The notes beneath the pieces were generated by a model. It was not told where the DNA came from. It saw only the letters and a list, made by a program, of their open reading frames with translations, and did no database searches. A DNA stretch of 64,000 bases from Paraurantiacibacter namhicola. Lineage in GTDB: Bacteria; Pseudomonadota; Alphaproteobacteria; Sphingomonadales; Sphingomonadaceae. Both the position numbers and the translations under genes were made by a program. The stretch's first letter is position 1. Each line of letters opens with the position of its first letter. The stretch spans positions 2,031,001 to 2,095,000 of the forward strand of contig NZ_CP016545.1 in the NCBI RefSeq assembly GCF_001687545.1, read 5' to 3'. Shown here one piece after another: positions 53,125 through 61,404 of this stretch.

Positions 53125-54540
53125 GTGAGCCTTCAGGAAATTGTTTCGACCGAACCCGCAACGGGTGAGGAAATCTGGCGCAGCCGTGTGGGGAATGTCG
53201 AGGAATGCGTCGACCGCGCGCGCCGCGCCTGGCCTGCATGGGCCGCGCAGCCGCTGGCAAAGCGCATCGAACTCGTGCGCCGCTTCGCCAATGAAGTGCG
53301 CAAGGTGCAGGAAGAGCTCGCCGAACTGATCGCGCGCGAGACGGGCAAGCCCCTGTGGGAAGCCCGCACCGAAGTGGAAGCGGTGATCGGCAAGGTCGAG
53401 ATTTCCGTGCGCGCCTATGCCGACCGTACGGGGCAGCGCAAACTCGACAGCGCGCTGCAGGGCACGGCAGCCCTGCGTCACAAGCCGCACGGCGTGATGG
53501 CTGTGCTGGGGCCGTACAACTTTCCCGCTCACCTGCCCAACGGACACATCGTGCCAGCATTGATCGCCGGCAACACCATCGTCTTCAAGCCCAGCGAGAA
53601 GACGCCGGCCGTGGGCGAGCTGCTGATCAAGTGCTTCCACAAGGCGGGCATCAGCGCCGCCGTAGTGCAGATGATCGTGGGCGGCCCGAACGAGGGCAAG
53701 GAACTGGTCGCGCATCCCGGTGTGGACGGCGTCCTCTTCACGGGCAGCGCCACGGCGGGCATTGCCATCAACAAGAAGCTGGCAACCAACCCTGGCAAGA
53801 TCCTGGCGCTGGAAATGGGCGGCAACAACCCCATCGTGATGTGGGACACTCCCAAGGTTTCCGACGCGGCGGCGCTGGTCATCCAGTCCGCCTTCACCTC
53901 TGCCGGGCAGCGCTGCACGGCGGCACGCCGCATGATCGTCAAAGCCAGCATCTATGACGAGGTCGTGGGCGCGGTGAAGACGCTTGCCTCGCGCATCATC
54001 ATCGGCGCGCCCTTCGACGATCCCGCCCCATTCATGGGCCCGGTGATCGATAACGAGGCGGCAGACCAGCTGACCGAGAGCTTCCTTTACCTGATGTCCC
54101 ACGGCGGCAAGGCGATCAGCCACATGCGCCGCCCACGCGAGGGCCTGCCCTTCGTGACCCCGGGCATCATCGACACCACCGCCATGGCAGACCGGCCCGA
54201 CGTGGAACTGTTCGGCCCGCTGCTGCAGATCATCAAGGTGGACGAATTCGACGAGGCGATTGCCGAGGCGAACAACACGCGCTTCGGCCTGTCCGCCAGC
54301 CTGATCGGCGGCAGTCCGGCCGAATACAGCCGCTTCTGGGCCAATATCCGCGCCGGTATCGTCAACTGGAACCGCCCGACCAACGGGGCATCTTCTGCCG
54401 CGCCGTTCGGCGGTGTGGGCCTGTCGGGCAACCATCGCCCGGCGGCCTTCTATGCTGCGGATTACTGCGCCTATCCGGTCACCAGCACGGAAATGGAACA
54501 GCCGCGAGCCAGTGTGGGCGTGGGGTTCAAGGAAAGCTGA
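53125..54540 (+). CDS. astD: succinylglutamate-semialdehyde dehydrogenase-like aldehyde dehydrogenase
   Basis: This NAD(P)-dependent aldehyde dehydrogenase of 471 residues is most like AstD, the fourth step of the arginine succinyltransferase pathway. Motifs are GPYNFPAHLPNGHIVPALIA, the general-base glutamate in LALEMGGNNPI and the nucleophilic cysteine in SAGQRCTAARR. The GTG at 53125, preceded by GGGGGA, is favoured, because the longer ATG frame adds residues that do not resemble the family. No astA, astB or astE lies nearby, so the substrate assignment rests on sequence resemblance alone. It meets the next, convergent gene without a gap. Confidence 0.85.
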   Translation: MSLQEIVSTEPATGEEIWRSRVGNVEECVDRARRAWPAWAAQPLAKRIELVRRFANEVRKVQEELAELIARETGKPLWEARTEVEAVIGKVEISVRAYADRTGQRKLDSALQGTAALRHKPHGVMAVLGPYNFPAHLPNGHIVPALIAGNTIVFKPSEKTPAVGELLIKCFHKAGISAAVVQMIVGGPNEGKELVAHPGVDGVLFTGSATAGIAINKKLATNPGKILALEMGGNNPIVMWDTPKVSDAAALVIQSAFTSAGQRCTAARRMIVKASIYDEVVGAVKTLASRIIIGAPFDDPAPFMGPVIDNEAADQLTESFLYLMSHGGKAISHMRRPREGLPFVTPGIIDTTAMADRPDVELFGPLLQIIKVDEFDEAIAEANNTRFGLSASLIGGSPAEYSRFWANIRAGIVNWNRPTNGASSAAPFGGVGLSGNHRPAAFYAADYCAYPVTSTEMEQPRASVGVGFKES

Positions 54541-55263
54541 TCAGCCGCCGCTGACCACCATGTCCACTTCCGTCGCGCCTGTGGGCAGCGTGCGGGCATA
54601 GATCACGTAGGACGCGCGGCCCTTCACGCCGCCCAGCACATTGTCGCCGCCTTCCCTCACATGCTGCGCGCTGTAACCGGCGGCCGTGGCGCGCGTGTAG
54701 TAGAAGCTGGTCACGTCATCGATGTCGACGGGCGTCTGGAAGTTTACCACGCGAAGGGCACAGCCATTGCCGTCCGTCCCGGCGGCTTCCTGCACGGCGC
54801 TGCGCGGATAGACGGGGAAAGCAGCGGGAAGGCGCGCCGCCCATTTCGCGGTGTAATTCACGTCTTCGGCGCAATTCCTGTTGCCTCCCGGAGCAGCCGC
54901 AGCGCGTGCGGCGGCGGTCAGGGCAGCGGATTCCGGCAGGGCCCCGCTCACCTCTTTCGGTTCCGGCGCCTTGCGCATAGCGCCCGTGCCGCCGACCAGC
55001 TCTATGGCCTCCTGCCGCGCGGCGGAGATGGTATCGACGTCCATGTCCAGCGCCGGGATTGAGCCATCGGGCGCGGAGACCGAAGCGACGTTCGCCGCCT
55101 GGTTCTGTCCGACGAGGTCGGGATCGACCATGATCTGTTCGGCAAGCGCGCCGTCCAGCAGCGGATCGCTGTCAGGCTGCGGCTTCACCGGCTCATCACC
55201 GCCACCGCAGGCAGACAAGGCCAGCAGGGCGACAGGTATTACAAGATTGGCAAATCGGGCCAC
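54541..55263 (-). CDS. hypothetical lipoprotein, 240 aa
   Basis: A lipoprotein signal with lipobox ALSACGGG (Cys19) is followed by an acidic, proline-containing linker of about 100 residues and a C-terminal globular part, including NRNCAEDVNYTAKWAARLPA, FPVYPRSAVQEAAG and VTSFYYTRATAAGYSAQH. The latter resembles a small alpha/beta domain seen in other sphingomonad lipoproteins, but I recognise no named family. It is probably anchored in the outer or inner membrane facing the periplasm. Its stop abuts that of the convergent aldehyde dehydrogenase gene, and its upstream region contains the terminator of the glycine-zipper gene. Confidence 0.75.
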   Translation of the reverse strand: MARFANLVIPVALLALSACGGGDEPVKPQPDSDPLLDGALAEQIMVDPDLVGQNQAANVASVSAPDGSIPALDMDVDTISAARQEAIELVGGTGAMRKAPEPKEVSGALPESAALTAAARAAAAPGGNRNCAEDVNYTAKWAARLPAAFPVYPRSAVQEAAGTDGNGCALRVVNFQTPVDIDDVTSFYYTRATAAGYSAQHVREGGDNVLGGVKGRASYVIYARTLPTGATEVDMVVSGG

Positions 55264-55328
55264 GGCTTTGCTTCCATCGGTTGAGGCAATGCCATAGCGC
55301 GGCAGGGGTTAAGGGCGCGTGTGGCCCC

Positions 55329-55373
55329 AAAAAATCAAGGCGCCCGCCCCTCCGAAGAAAGACGAGCGCCTTG
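55329..55373 (-). terminator. rho-independent terminator for the glycine-zipper gene
   Basis: On the minus strand the stem CAAGGCGC/GCGCCTTG (55373-55366 with 55343-55336) is followed by a run of T (complement of 55335-55329). It lies about 120 bases downstream of the glycine-zipper stop and ahead of the lipoprotein gene. Confidence 0.7.
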
Positions 55374-55493
55374 GCGCGACCCCCCACAATACGACCCGTA
55401 GGAGCCGCGCAAACGGACCGGCCCAACAGGGGAAGGCCGGCCCGCTAACTTGTTGTAATCAAGACCCTTGGCGGGGTCCGATCGGCAGCCCGA

Positions 55494-55976
55494 TCAGCGG
55501 CAACGAACGCCGTCGTCCAGGTTCTTGCCGATGATGGCACCGGCAGCTGCGCCCAGCACGGTCCCGATGGTGCGGTCACCGTTCTTGTCGATCTCGCGGC
55601 CCAGCAGCGCGCCCGCTGCGGCACCGATGATCAGCCCGGTCGTCCCGTCGCTCTTGCGGCAATAGACGCGCCCGTCATTCCCGCGCCAGACGCGCGTGTT
55701 GCGATAGACCGGCTCGTCATAATAGCGCTGGCCCCGGCGGTCGTAGCGATCGTCGTAGCGGTCGTCATACCGCTCGTAACCGCCGTGGCGATGGCCCCTC
55801 TTCCACTTACGGTGGCGGCCATGCTCGGCAATTTCCAAGCCGGGCGCATGCTGGTCCAGCACATGGGTGATGGCAGCAGGCGCGGCAGGCAGCTCGGCCG
55901 CCATGGCCGGGGCTGCGGGAAGCGTCAGGGCGGAAGCGGCCAGCGCAAGGCCGGCGGCGGGAAGAAGTTTCGTCAT
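55494..55976 (-). CDS. exported glycine-zipper 2TM domain protein
   Basis: This 160-residue envelope protein has a signal peptide (to about AMA-AEL, residue 26), a basic Arg/Tyr/Asp low-complexity region (YERYDDRYDDRYDRRGQRYY) and a C-terminal glycine-zipper domain, TTGLIIGAAAGALLGREIDK followed by TIGTVLGAAAGAIIGKNLD, which can insert into a membrane as a hairpin. The family (Rick_17kDa/SlyB-like) is common in outer membranes of alphaproteobacteria. There is no lipobox cysteine here. The ATG at 55976 is supported by GGAG. A terminator lies downstream. Confidence 0.85.
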   Translation of the reverse strand: MTKLLPAAGLALAASALTLPAAPAMAAELPAAPAAITHVLDQHAPGLEIAEHGRHRKWKRGHRHGGYERYDDRYDDRYDRRGQRYYDEPVYRNTRVWRGNDGRVYCRKSDGTTGLIIGAAAGALLGREIDKNGDRTIGTVLGAAAGAIIGKNLDDGVRCR

Positions 55977-56142
55977 CAGGTGTCTCCTCATCGAGTCTGC
56001 GTCTCGAAGGAGTTCATAATTACGCCTGCTTTCCTGAACGCTGGGCAACTCCGCTGTCAGGTTCGGGCTCTTGCGACGAAGCGAAATCTTCCGGCGACGA
56101 ATTGCTGTTGCGTGCCGCACCGCGCAGGCCTAGCGGCGGCGC

Positions 56143-57063
56143 GTGGACACCTCCCCCGATCAGCAGCGCGAGTTGAAGCGCGGCCTGTTGCAGGCCCTCG
56201 GCGCGCACATGTTCTGGGGTGCGATGCCGCTGTACCTGATCCTGGTGCAGAGCGTGCCGGACGTGGAGTTCGTCGCCTGGCGTATCCTCTTCAGCCTTCC
56301 ACTGTGCCTGCTGATGCTGCGCTTCACATCCGGGGTTGGCGAGGTGCGCGTGGCCATTCGCGACGGCGCGACGATGCTGCGCCTGCTGGCGAGCGCGGTG
56401 CTGATTGCGGTCAATTGGGTCGTCTATGTCTGGGCAATCCACGAAGGGCACGTCCTGGCTGCCAGCCTTGGCTATTACATCACGCCCTTTGTCATGATGC
56501 TGCTGGGCCTGGTCCTGCTGCGCGAGCGGCTGGGCACGGTGCAATGGCTGGCCGTGGCGCTGGCGGCGCTGGGCGTGGGTGTGCTGGCCGTGGGCGCGCC
56601 GACAACGCTGTGGGTCAGCATCGTGCTCGCCTTCAGCTTCGCTACTTACGGCTTCGTCCGCAAGACGGTGAAGGCTGGTGCGCTGGCCGGGCTGACGCTG
56701 GAGACGCTACTGCTGGTTCCGGCGGCGCTGGCCACCGTCCTATATTACGCCTTCCAGCCTGCGGGTTCCGCCCTGCTTCAGGGATGGGACGTCGCGCTGG
56801 CCGTGGCCTTTGGCGGGGCGATGACGGCGATCCCGCTGTTCCTCTTCGCATCGGGCGCGCGGCGCCTGCCCTATACGCTGACCGGCTTCGTGCAGTTCAC
56901 CGCGCCCACCATCGTGTTCATCCTGGGCCTGACGGTCTTCGGCGAAGAGCTGGACCCGGCGCGGCTGCTGGCCTTCGTCGCCATCTGGTGCGCGGTGGGG
57001 CTATTCATCGTCTCGATCCTGCGCGGCAGGCGGTCGGCCAAGGCAACGCCGCAGAGGGCCTAG
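56143..57063 (+). CDS. rarD: EamA family transporter RarD
   Basis: This inner-membrane protein of 306 residues has ten predicted helices in two EamA repeats. The N-terminal segment [20 protein letters not shown] and [14 protein letters not shown] are typical of RarD, a group linked to chloramphenicol resistance in Pseudomonas but with unknown natural substrates. The start codon is a GTG at 56143 leading into a hydrophilic 12-residue N-terminus. Its stop overlaps that of the convergent pyrC by 4 bases. Confidence 0.9.
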   Translation: MDTSPDQQRELKRGLLQALGAHMFWGAMPLYLILVQSVPDVEFVAWRILFSLPLCLLMLRFTSGVGEVRVAIRDGATMLRLLASAVLIAVNWVVYVWAIHEGHVLAASLGYYITPFVMMLLGLVLLRERLGTVQWLAVALAALGVGVLAVGAPTTLWVSIVLAFSFATYGFVRKTVKAGALAGLTLETLLLVPAALATVLYYAFQPAGSALLQGWDVALAVAFGGAMTAIPLFLFASGARRLPYTLTGFVQFTAPTIVFILGLTVFGEELDPARLLAFVAIWCAVGLFIVSILRGRRSAKATPQRA

Positions 57064-58097
57064 CCCACGAAGCGCCAGCCAATCGTCTCGCCTGCGTGGA
57101 ACGGCACGACAGGCGTACCGGCCGCATCTATAGTGTCGACCACCTGCACCTCGGCCCGCTCCAGCGTCACCGTGCCTTCGTTCAGCGGCAGGCCGTAGAA
57201 GCGCGGGCCGTTCTCGCTGGCAAAAGCCTCGAAATGTTCGAGCGCGCCTTCCTGGTCGAAGACGGTCGCATAGCTTTCCAGCGCATGCGGCGCGTTGAAA
57301 ATGCCCGCGCAGCCACAGGCGCTTTCCTTGGCCGCGCGGTCATGCGGGGCGCTGTCCGTGCCGAGGAAATACTTGGCCGAACCGCTCGTGACCGCGCGGC
57401 GCAGGGCAAGGCGGTGCTCCTCGCGCTTGGCCACCGGCAGGCAGTAGGCATGCGGGCGGATGCCGCCCACCAGCATGGCGTTGCGATTGATCCAGAGATG
57501 CTGCGGCGTGACCGTGGCGGCGACCTGCGGGCCGCTCGCATCCACGAAATCGACCGCGTCCGAAGTGGTGATGTGTTCGAACACCACCTTCAGCTGCGGC
57601 AGGCGCTCCACCAGCAGGGCGAGCGTGCGGTCGATGAATTCCTTCTCGCGGTCGAACACGTCGACATGCGCATCGGTCACCTCGCCATGCACGCACAGGA
57701 CCATGCCGATCTCGGCCATCCGCTCCAGCACCGGCATGATATTCGCCACATCCGTCACGCCGTGCGCGGAGTTCGTCGTGGCATTGGCAGGGTACAGCTT
57801 GGCGGCGGTGAAGACGCCGTTCGCGAAGCCTTCGGCCACGTCCGCCGGATCGGTGTCGTCGGTCAGGTAACAGGTCATCAGCGGCGTGAAGGCCATGCTT
57901 TCGGGCACGGCTGCCATGATACGCGCACGGTAATCGGCGGCGCGGTGGCGGTCGGTGACCGGGGGCGAGAGATTGGGCATCACGATCGCACGGGCGAACT
58001 GGCGCGCGGTATAAGGCGCGACGCCGCGCAGGATATCGCCATCGCGAAGGTGAACGTGCCAGTCGTCTGGGCGGCGGATTGTCAGCGTGTCGGTCAT
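57060..58097 (-). CDS. pyrC: dihydroorotase
   Basis: This zinc amidohydrolase of 345 residues (class II, like E. coli PyrC) cyclises N-carbamoyl-aspartate in pyrimidine synthesis. Metal ligands His14 and His16 lie in [10 protein letters not shown], the carbamylated lysine at Lys100 in [10 protein letters not shown], further histidines in LCVHGEVTD and FEHITTSDA, and the catalytic Asp in [11 protein letters not shown]. It is the second gene of no obvious operon; the patatin gene ends 11 bases upstream on the same strand, so the pair is probably co-transcribed. Confidence 0.96.
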   Translation of the reverse strand: MTDTLTIRRPDDWHVHLRDGDILRGVAPYTARQFARAIVMPNLSPPVTDRHRAADYRARIMAAVPESMAFTPLMTCYLTDDTDPADVAEGFANGVFTAAKLYPANATTNSAHGVTDVANIMPVLERMAEIGMVLCVHGEVTDAHVDVFDREKEFIDRTLALLVERLPQLKVVFEHITTSDAVDFVDASGPQVAATVTPQHLWINRNAMLVGGIRPHAYCLPVAKREEHRLALRRAVTSGSAKYFLGTDSAPHDRAAKESACGCAGIFNAPHALESYATVFDQEGALEHFEAFASENGPRFYGLPLNEGTVTLERAEVQVVDTIDAAGTPVVPFHAGETIGWRFVG

Positions 58098-58108
58098 CGC
58101 GCCCTTCC

Positions 58109-58942
58109 CTAGTCTGCCGTGTCCCCGCTTGCCAGCCAGCTTTTGGCGTCACGCACGCCCTGGTCCCACGTCTGCTGCACCTTATCCGGCTGCGTGAAGT
58201 CGATCTTATCCGCCGCCACCGCCTCGCTCGGCATCACATAGGTGCGGCCCGGCACATCGGGGCAATTGTCATACCGGCTGGTCATCAGGACGAATGTGCG
58301 CCCCTCATCGGGCTGGGGCATGGGCGCCTTGTCATGCATGCCGCCATCCAGCACGCGGCGCCCTTCCCACACGGGCACGTCGAACACGGGCGGGATGGTG
58401 GCAGCGGCGACGATCAGGTCCACCAGCGTGCCCTGCCGCGCCGCGGCCCGCGCATCGACGCACAGGTTCTGCAGGCCCAGCGCGCGCGGCCATTCCAGGT
58501 GCGGGGTGGAGCGCACGTTCTGGTCCGCCTTGTATGCCACCAGCATCAGCGCCGCCATCAGCTTGGCCGGCATCCAGCGCGGCGGGGCGGAAAGGAAAAT
58601 CTGGAAGGAAGGCCCGTCGCAGATCCGCTCGATCGCGCGCGCATCCAGCGCGGTTTCCACCACCGCGCGGTACACTTCCTCGTGCGGCGTATAATTGCTC
58701 TTGCCTGCCGCGATGTTGCTCTGCGTGTGGCGGAATGCCTCGTCCATCACGGCGCGCAGGTCCGTCTCCACGCCGCCGATCCACGCGGCGCCCGACAGAG
58801 CGCCGCCGGATACACCCGAGATGCGCTGGGGCGCGAAGGCCTCGATATCGCCGAGCTCGGACAGGAAGCCGCCATGCCAGAAGCAGCGGATGCCGCCGCC
58901 GCTGAAAACGACCTGGGCGAATTGTGAGGGATCGAATGCCAT
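58109..58942 (-). CDS. patatin-like phospholipase
   Basis: This 277-residue lipid acyl hydrolase has a Ser-Asp dyad. The oxyanion loop is [13 protein letters not shown], the nucleophile Ser45 lies in GVSGGALSG (GxSxG), and the aspartate in VLDGGMHDK (Asp199, DGG) completes the active site. No signal peptide is present, so it acts in the cytoplasm or on the inner leaflet, unless secreted by another route. Substrate lipids are not predictable. It is 11 bases upstream of pyrC on the same strand and diverges from ygfZ across 37 bases. Confidence 0.9.
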   Translation of the reverse strand: MAFDPSQFAQVVFSGGGIRCFWHGGFLSELGDIEAFAPQRISGVSGGALSGAAWIGGVETDLRAVMDEAFRHTQSNIAAGKSNYTPHEEVYRAVVETALDARAIERICDGPSFQIFLSAPPRWMPAKLMAALMLVAYKADQNVRSTPHLEWPRALGLQNLCVDARAAARQGTLVDLIVAAATIPPVFDVPVWEGRRVLDGGMHDKAPMPQPDEGRTFVLMTSRYDNCPDVPGRTYVMPSEAVAADKIDFTQPDKVQQTWDQGVRDAKSWLASGDTAD

Positions 58943-58979
58943 CCCTTCCCTTAGGCGGCCCGCCCCCTATGTGTAACCC

Positions 58980-59714
58980 ATGACCGCCACCCGATTGACC
59001 GCCCGCGCCGTGGTGCGCGTTTCCGCCACCGATGCAGGCGAGGATCCGCGTGCTTTCCTGCAGGGGCTGGTGACGAACGATGTGAGAGGCGCGCTGCCGG
59101 TCTATGCCGCGCTGCTGACACCGCAGGGCAAGACGATGTTCGATTTCCTGGTCTGGGCGGACGGCGACAACGGTGTGCTGCTGGACTGCGAATCGGATGC
59201 GGCGGAGGATCTGGCCAAGCGGCTCTCTCTCTACCGCCTGCGCCGCAAACTGGACATCGCGGTGGACCCGGCGCTGGCCGTGCACTGGCAGGCAGGCCAG
59301 AACGGCGAAGGCACGCCCGATCCGCGCCTGCCCGCCATGGGACGGCGCTGGCTGGCGGCAGCAGATGTGGCGGATGACACCGCCGACGATGCCTACCGCG
59401 CGCACCGCCTTTCGCTCGGCGTGCCGGAAGGGCGCGGCGAAATGGGTGACACGCTGTGGCTGGAAACCAATGCGGTAGAGCTGAACGGCGTCGCCTTCGA
59501 CAAGGGATGTTATATCGGGCAGGAAAACACCGCGCGCATGAACTGGCGGCAGAAGGTCAACCGGCGGTTGGTGGTGGTCCCACTGGATGCGAGCGAGGAA
59601 AAGCGGCGCAAGGCGGCCTATCCCGAGCTCGGCCTGGCAGTCGACCACCTGCGCGTGGCAGACGTCCCTGCCGAACATGCACCCGAATGGATGCGGCTGC
59701 ACGCCGGGGAATAG
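58980..59714 (+). CDS. ygfZ: YgfZ/GcvT-like folate-binding protein
   Basis: This 244-residue tetrahydrofolate-binding protein supports maturation or repair of certain iron-sulfur proteins such as MiaB. The hallmark motif KGCYIGQE is at residues 175-182, with the functional Cys177. The N-terminal FLQGLVTNDVRGALPVYAAL is typical too. The fold is related to the GcvT aminomethyltransferase, but the enzyme residues are lost. It is shorter than E. coli YgfZ (326 residues), as usual in alphaproteobacteria. It converges on the TetR gene with a 3-base gap. Confidence 0.92.
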   Translation: MTATRLTARAVVRVSATDAGEDPRAFLQGLVTNDVRGALPVYAALLTPQGKTMFDFLVWADGDNGVLLDCESDAAEDLAKRLSLYRLRRKLDIAVDPALAVHWQAGQNGEGTPDPRLPAMGRRWLAAADVADDTADDAYRAHRLSLGVPEGRGEMGDTLWLETNAVELNGVAFDKGCYIGQENTARMNWRQKVNRRLVVVPLDASEEKRRKAAYPELGLAVDHLRVADVPAEHAPEWMRLHAGE

Positions 59715-59717
59715 CGG

Positions 59718-60320
59718 CTAGTCCACGCCCTCCACACCGGCCTTCATGAAGCCGGCGATTAGCATGGCTTCGGCCTGTTCGCGCGCCACTTCGCGCCGCA
59801 CGCCGAGCGAACCGGCAAGCCGCTCGCCCATCAGCGCGTCGCCTAGTGCCAGCAGCACCAGCGTCAGCGTGTTTTCATGCAGCACCGGCTGGGTGCCGGG
59901 CAGCGTCTCTTCCGGGTTCAGGTCATCGACCAGCTGGTGGATCGTCTCCACGATTGGATCGAGCGCGTCCTCGTTTCCGCTTGCCAGCATCCAGCTGGCG
60001 AGCGCGCCGCCGCCTTCCTTGTCGAAGACATCGAAGGTCAGGTCCACCACCTCGCGCGGGGAGCCTATCCCGGCGCGTGCGGCCCGCACGGCATCGCCGA
60101 TCGTCTCGCACACCGCCTTGGCCAGGTGCCCTGCCAGCGCTTTCTGCAACCCCGCCGCGCTGCCGAAGTGATGGAGCAGGTTCGCATGCGTGCGCCCCAC
60201 CCGGCCCGACACCGCTTTCAGCGTCACAGCCTGCGGCCCGGCTTCCAGCAGCAGCTCCCGCGCGGCCGCCAGCGCCTGAGCGCGGCTTTCCTCGGGAGTT
60301 AGGCGTTTCTTTACTGACAT
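59718..60320 (-). CDS. TetR family transcriptional regulator
   Basis: This 200-residue repressor has an N-terminal helix-turn-helix (about residues 9-55: ESRAQALAAARELLLEAG, VTLKAVSGRVGRTHANLLHHF), in which the recognition part is THANLLHHFGS. The C-terminal helical ligand domain is distinct and its effector unknown. The start at 60320 (MSVKKRLTPEE) is preferred to a longer frame reading through the promoter region. It diverges from a metal-dependent hydrolase gene across 50 bases, which makes that gene its likely target together with itself. Confidence 0.88.
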   Translation of the reverse strand: MSVKKRLTPEESRAQALAAARELLLEAGPQAVTLKAVSGRVGRTHANLLHHFGSAAGLQKALAGHLAKAVCETIGDAVRAARAGIGSPREVVDLTFDVFDKEGGGALASWMLASGNEDALDPIVETIHQLVDDLNPEETLPGTQPVLHENTLTLVLLALGDALMGERLAGSLGVRREVAREQAEAMLIAGFMKAGVEGVD

Positions 60321-60370
60321 AGATGTAAGTATCCATTGACAATCTATTTTGCAGGATGCATCCAAGTCAC
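60321..60370. promoter_or_regulatory. shared control region of TetR and hydrolase genes
   Basis: This AT-richer 50-base stretch contains TTGACA (60336-60341, plus strand), a good -35, an inverted pair ATAGAT (60319-60324) / ATCTAT (60342-60347) and a 10-bp palindrome GGATGCATCC (60354-60363). One of these is probably the TetR operator; I cannot decide which. Confidence 0.45.
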
Positions 60371-61255
60371 ATGAACGCCCCCTTCCCCCAACCTGTAAAG
60401 CGCGGCGAATCGCGCGGCAAGGCTGCGCCCACGCCAGCCGACCTGACGCTCAATGTGCGCGACCGCCGTTTCGGGCGGGGCAGCGAACAGGCGCGCTGGT
60501 GGCTGAACGGCGATCCCATCGCAACCGCTTGGTTCAACAGCCTGTCCGCTTGCTTCCCGCGCGGCGAGGGCCTGTTCATCGACGCCGTGCGCCATTTCCG
60601 CGAAGGCACGCCGCCCAAGCTGGAGGCTGAAATCCGCGCCTTCATCAAGCAGGAGGTGAACCACACGCGCGAACACGTTGCCTTCAACCGCGCCGCTACG
60701 GATGCAGGTTACGACACCAGCCGCATCGAAGCGCGCGTGGAGCACCAGATCGGCTTGTCAAAATCGCGCCCGCCCATCGCTTGGCTGGCCACGACCATCG
60801 CGCTGGAACATTTTACCGCCATGTTCGCGCATGAATTCCTGCGCCACCCGCGCCATTTCACCAATGCCGATGTCGAGCAGGCGGAGCTGTGGAAATGGCA
60901 CGCCGCCGAAGAGATCGAGCACAAGGGCGTCGCATACGACACATGGCTGCACGCCACGCGTGACTGGAGCCGGTTCAAACGCTGGTCCGTCAAGGCGCGG
61001 GTCATGGCCATCGTCACCTTCATGTTTGTGCGCAACCGCACCGTCGATGCGCTGGACCTGCTGGAACAGGACGGCATCACCGGCCTGCGGGCGCGCTGGC
61101 GGCTGTGGAAATACCTGCTGGTAAAGCCCGGCATCCTGCGCCGCATGGCAGGGCCTTGGGTGTCCTATTTCCTGCCCGGCTTCCACCCGTGGCAGCATGA
61201 CGACCGCGACCTGATCGCGAAATACGACAGCGAATTCGAAGCGGCGAACCTCTGA
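60371..61255 (+). CDS. PF10118-type metal-dependent hydrolase
   Basis: This 294-residue, mostly helical soluble protein is of the COG3687/PF10118 group. Possible metal ligands are Glu and His in FIKQEVNHTREHVAFN, TTIALEHFTAMFAHEFL and KWHAAEEIEHKGVAYD, a spacing reminiscent of di-iron four-helix proteins, so an oxygenase-like role is as possible as hydrolysis. Reaction and substrate are not known. The start is at 60371, with the ATG at 60356 (inside the small palindrome) as an alternative. It diverges from the TetR regulator and is followed by a repeat element. Confidence 0.82.
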   Translation: MNAPFPQPVKRGESRGKAAPTPADLTLNVRDRRFGRGSEQARWWLNGDPIATAWFNSLSACFPRGEGLFIDAVRHFREGTPPKLEAEIRAFIKQEVNHTREHVAFNRAATDAGYDTSRIEARVEHQIGLSKSRPPIAWLATTIALEHFTAMFAHEFLRHPRHFTNADVEQAELWKWHAAEEIEHKGVAYDTWLHATRDWSRFKRWSVKARVMAIVTFMFVRNRTVDALDLLEQDGITGLRARWRLWKYLLVKPGILRRMAGPWVSYFLPGFHPWQHDDRDLIAKYDSEFEAANL

Positions 61256-61289
61256 GGCGGGCCTTGCCGCCCATCCTTTCGTTTTGTTT

Positions 61290-61391
61290 CGTCATTGCGA
61301 GCAAAGCGAAGCAATCCATCTCCCATGCTCGCTCATAGCGTCGACGGTCGAAGCTGGATTGCCGCGTCGCCTTCGGCTCCTCGCAATGACG
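61290..61391. repeat. intergenic inverted-repeat element (CGTCATTGCGAG type)
   Basis: Outer arms CGTCATTGCGAG (61290-61301) and CTCGCAATGACG (61380-61391) are perfect complements, and an inner pair CAATCCA / TGGATTG lies at 61312-61318 and 61355-61361. This sequence pattern is known from many proteobacterial genomes as a dispersed hairpin repeat. It lies between the convergent hydrolase and TonB-receptor genes. Confidence 0.8.
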
Positions 61392-61404
61392 GAAACTATT
61401 GGCT

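Noticed and set aside
53125-54540. complete arginine succinyltransferase operon
   Set aside because: Only the aldehyde dehydrogenase is present. The neighbours are selO and a lipoprotein gene.
55720-55790. short tandem repeat array
   Set aside because: It encodes the YDDRYD-type segment of the glycine-zipper protein and is explained by its amino-acid repeats.
60354-60363. GGATGCATCC palindrome as a definite TetR operator
   Set aside because: A 10-bp palindrome is short for a TetR site, and other candidate repeats lie in the same 50 bases. It is kept only as part of a general control region.
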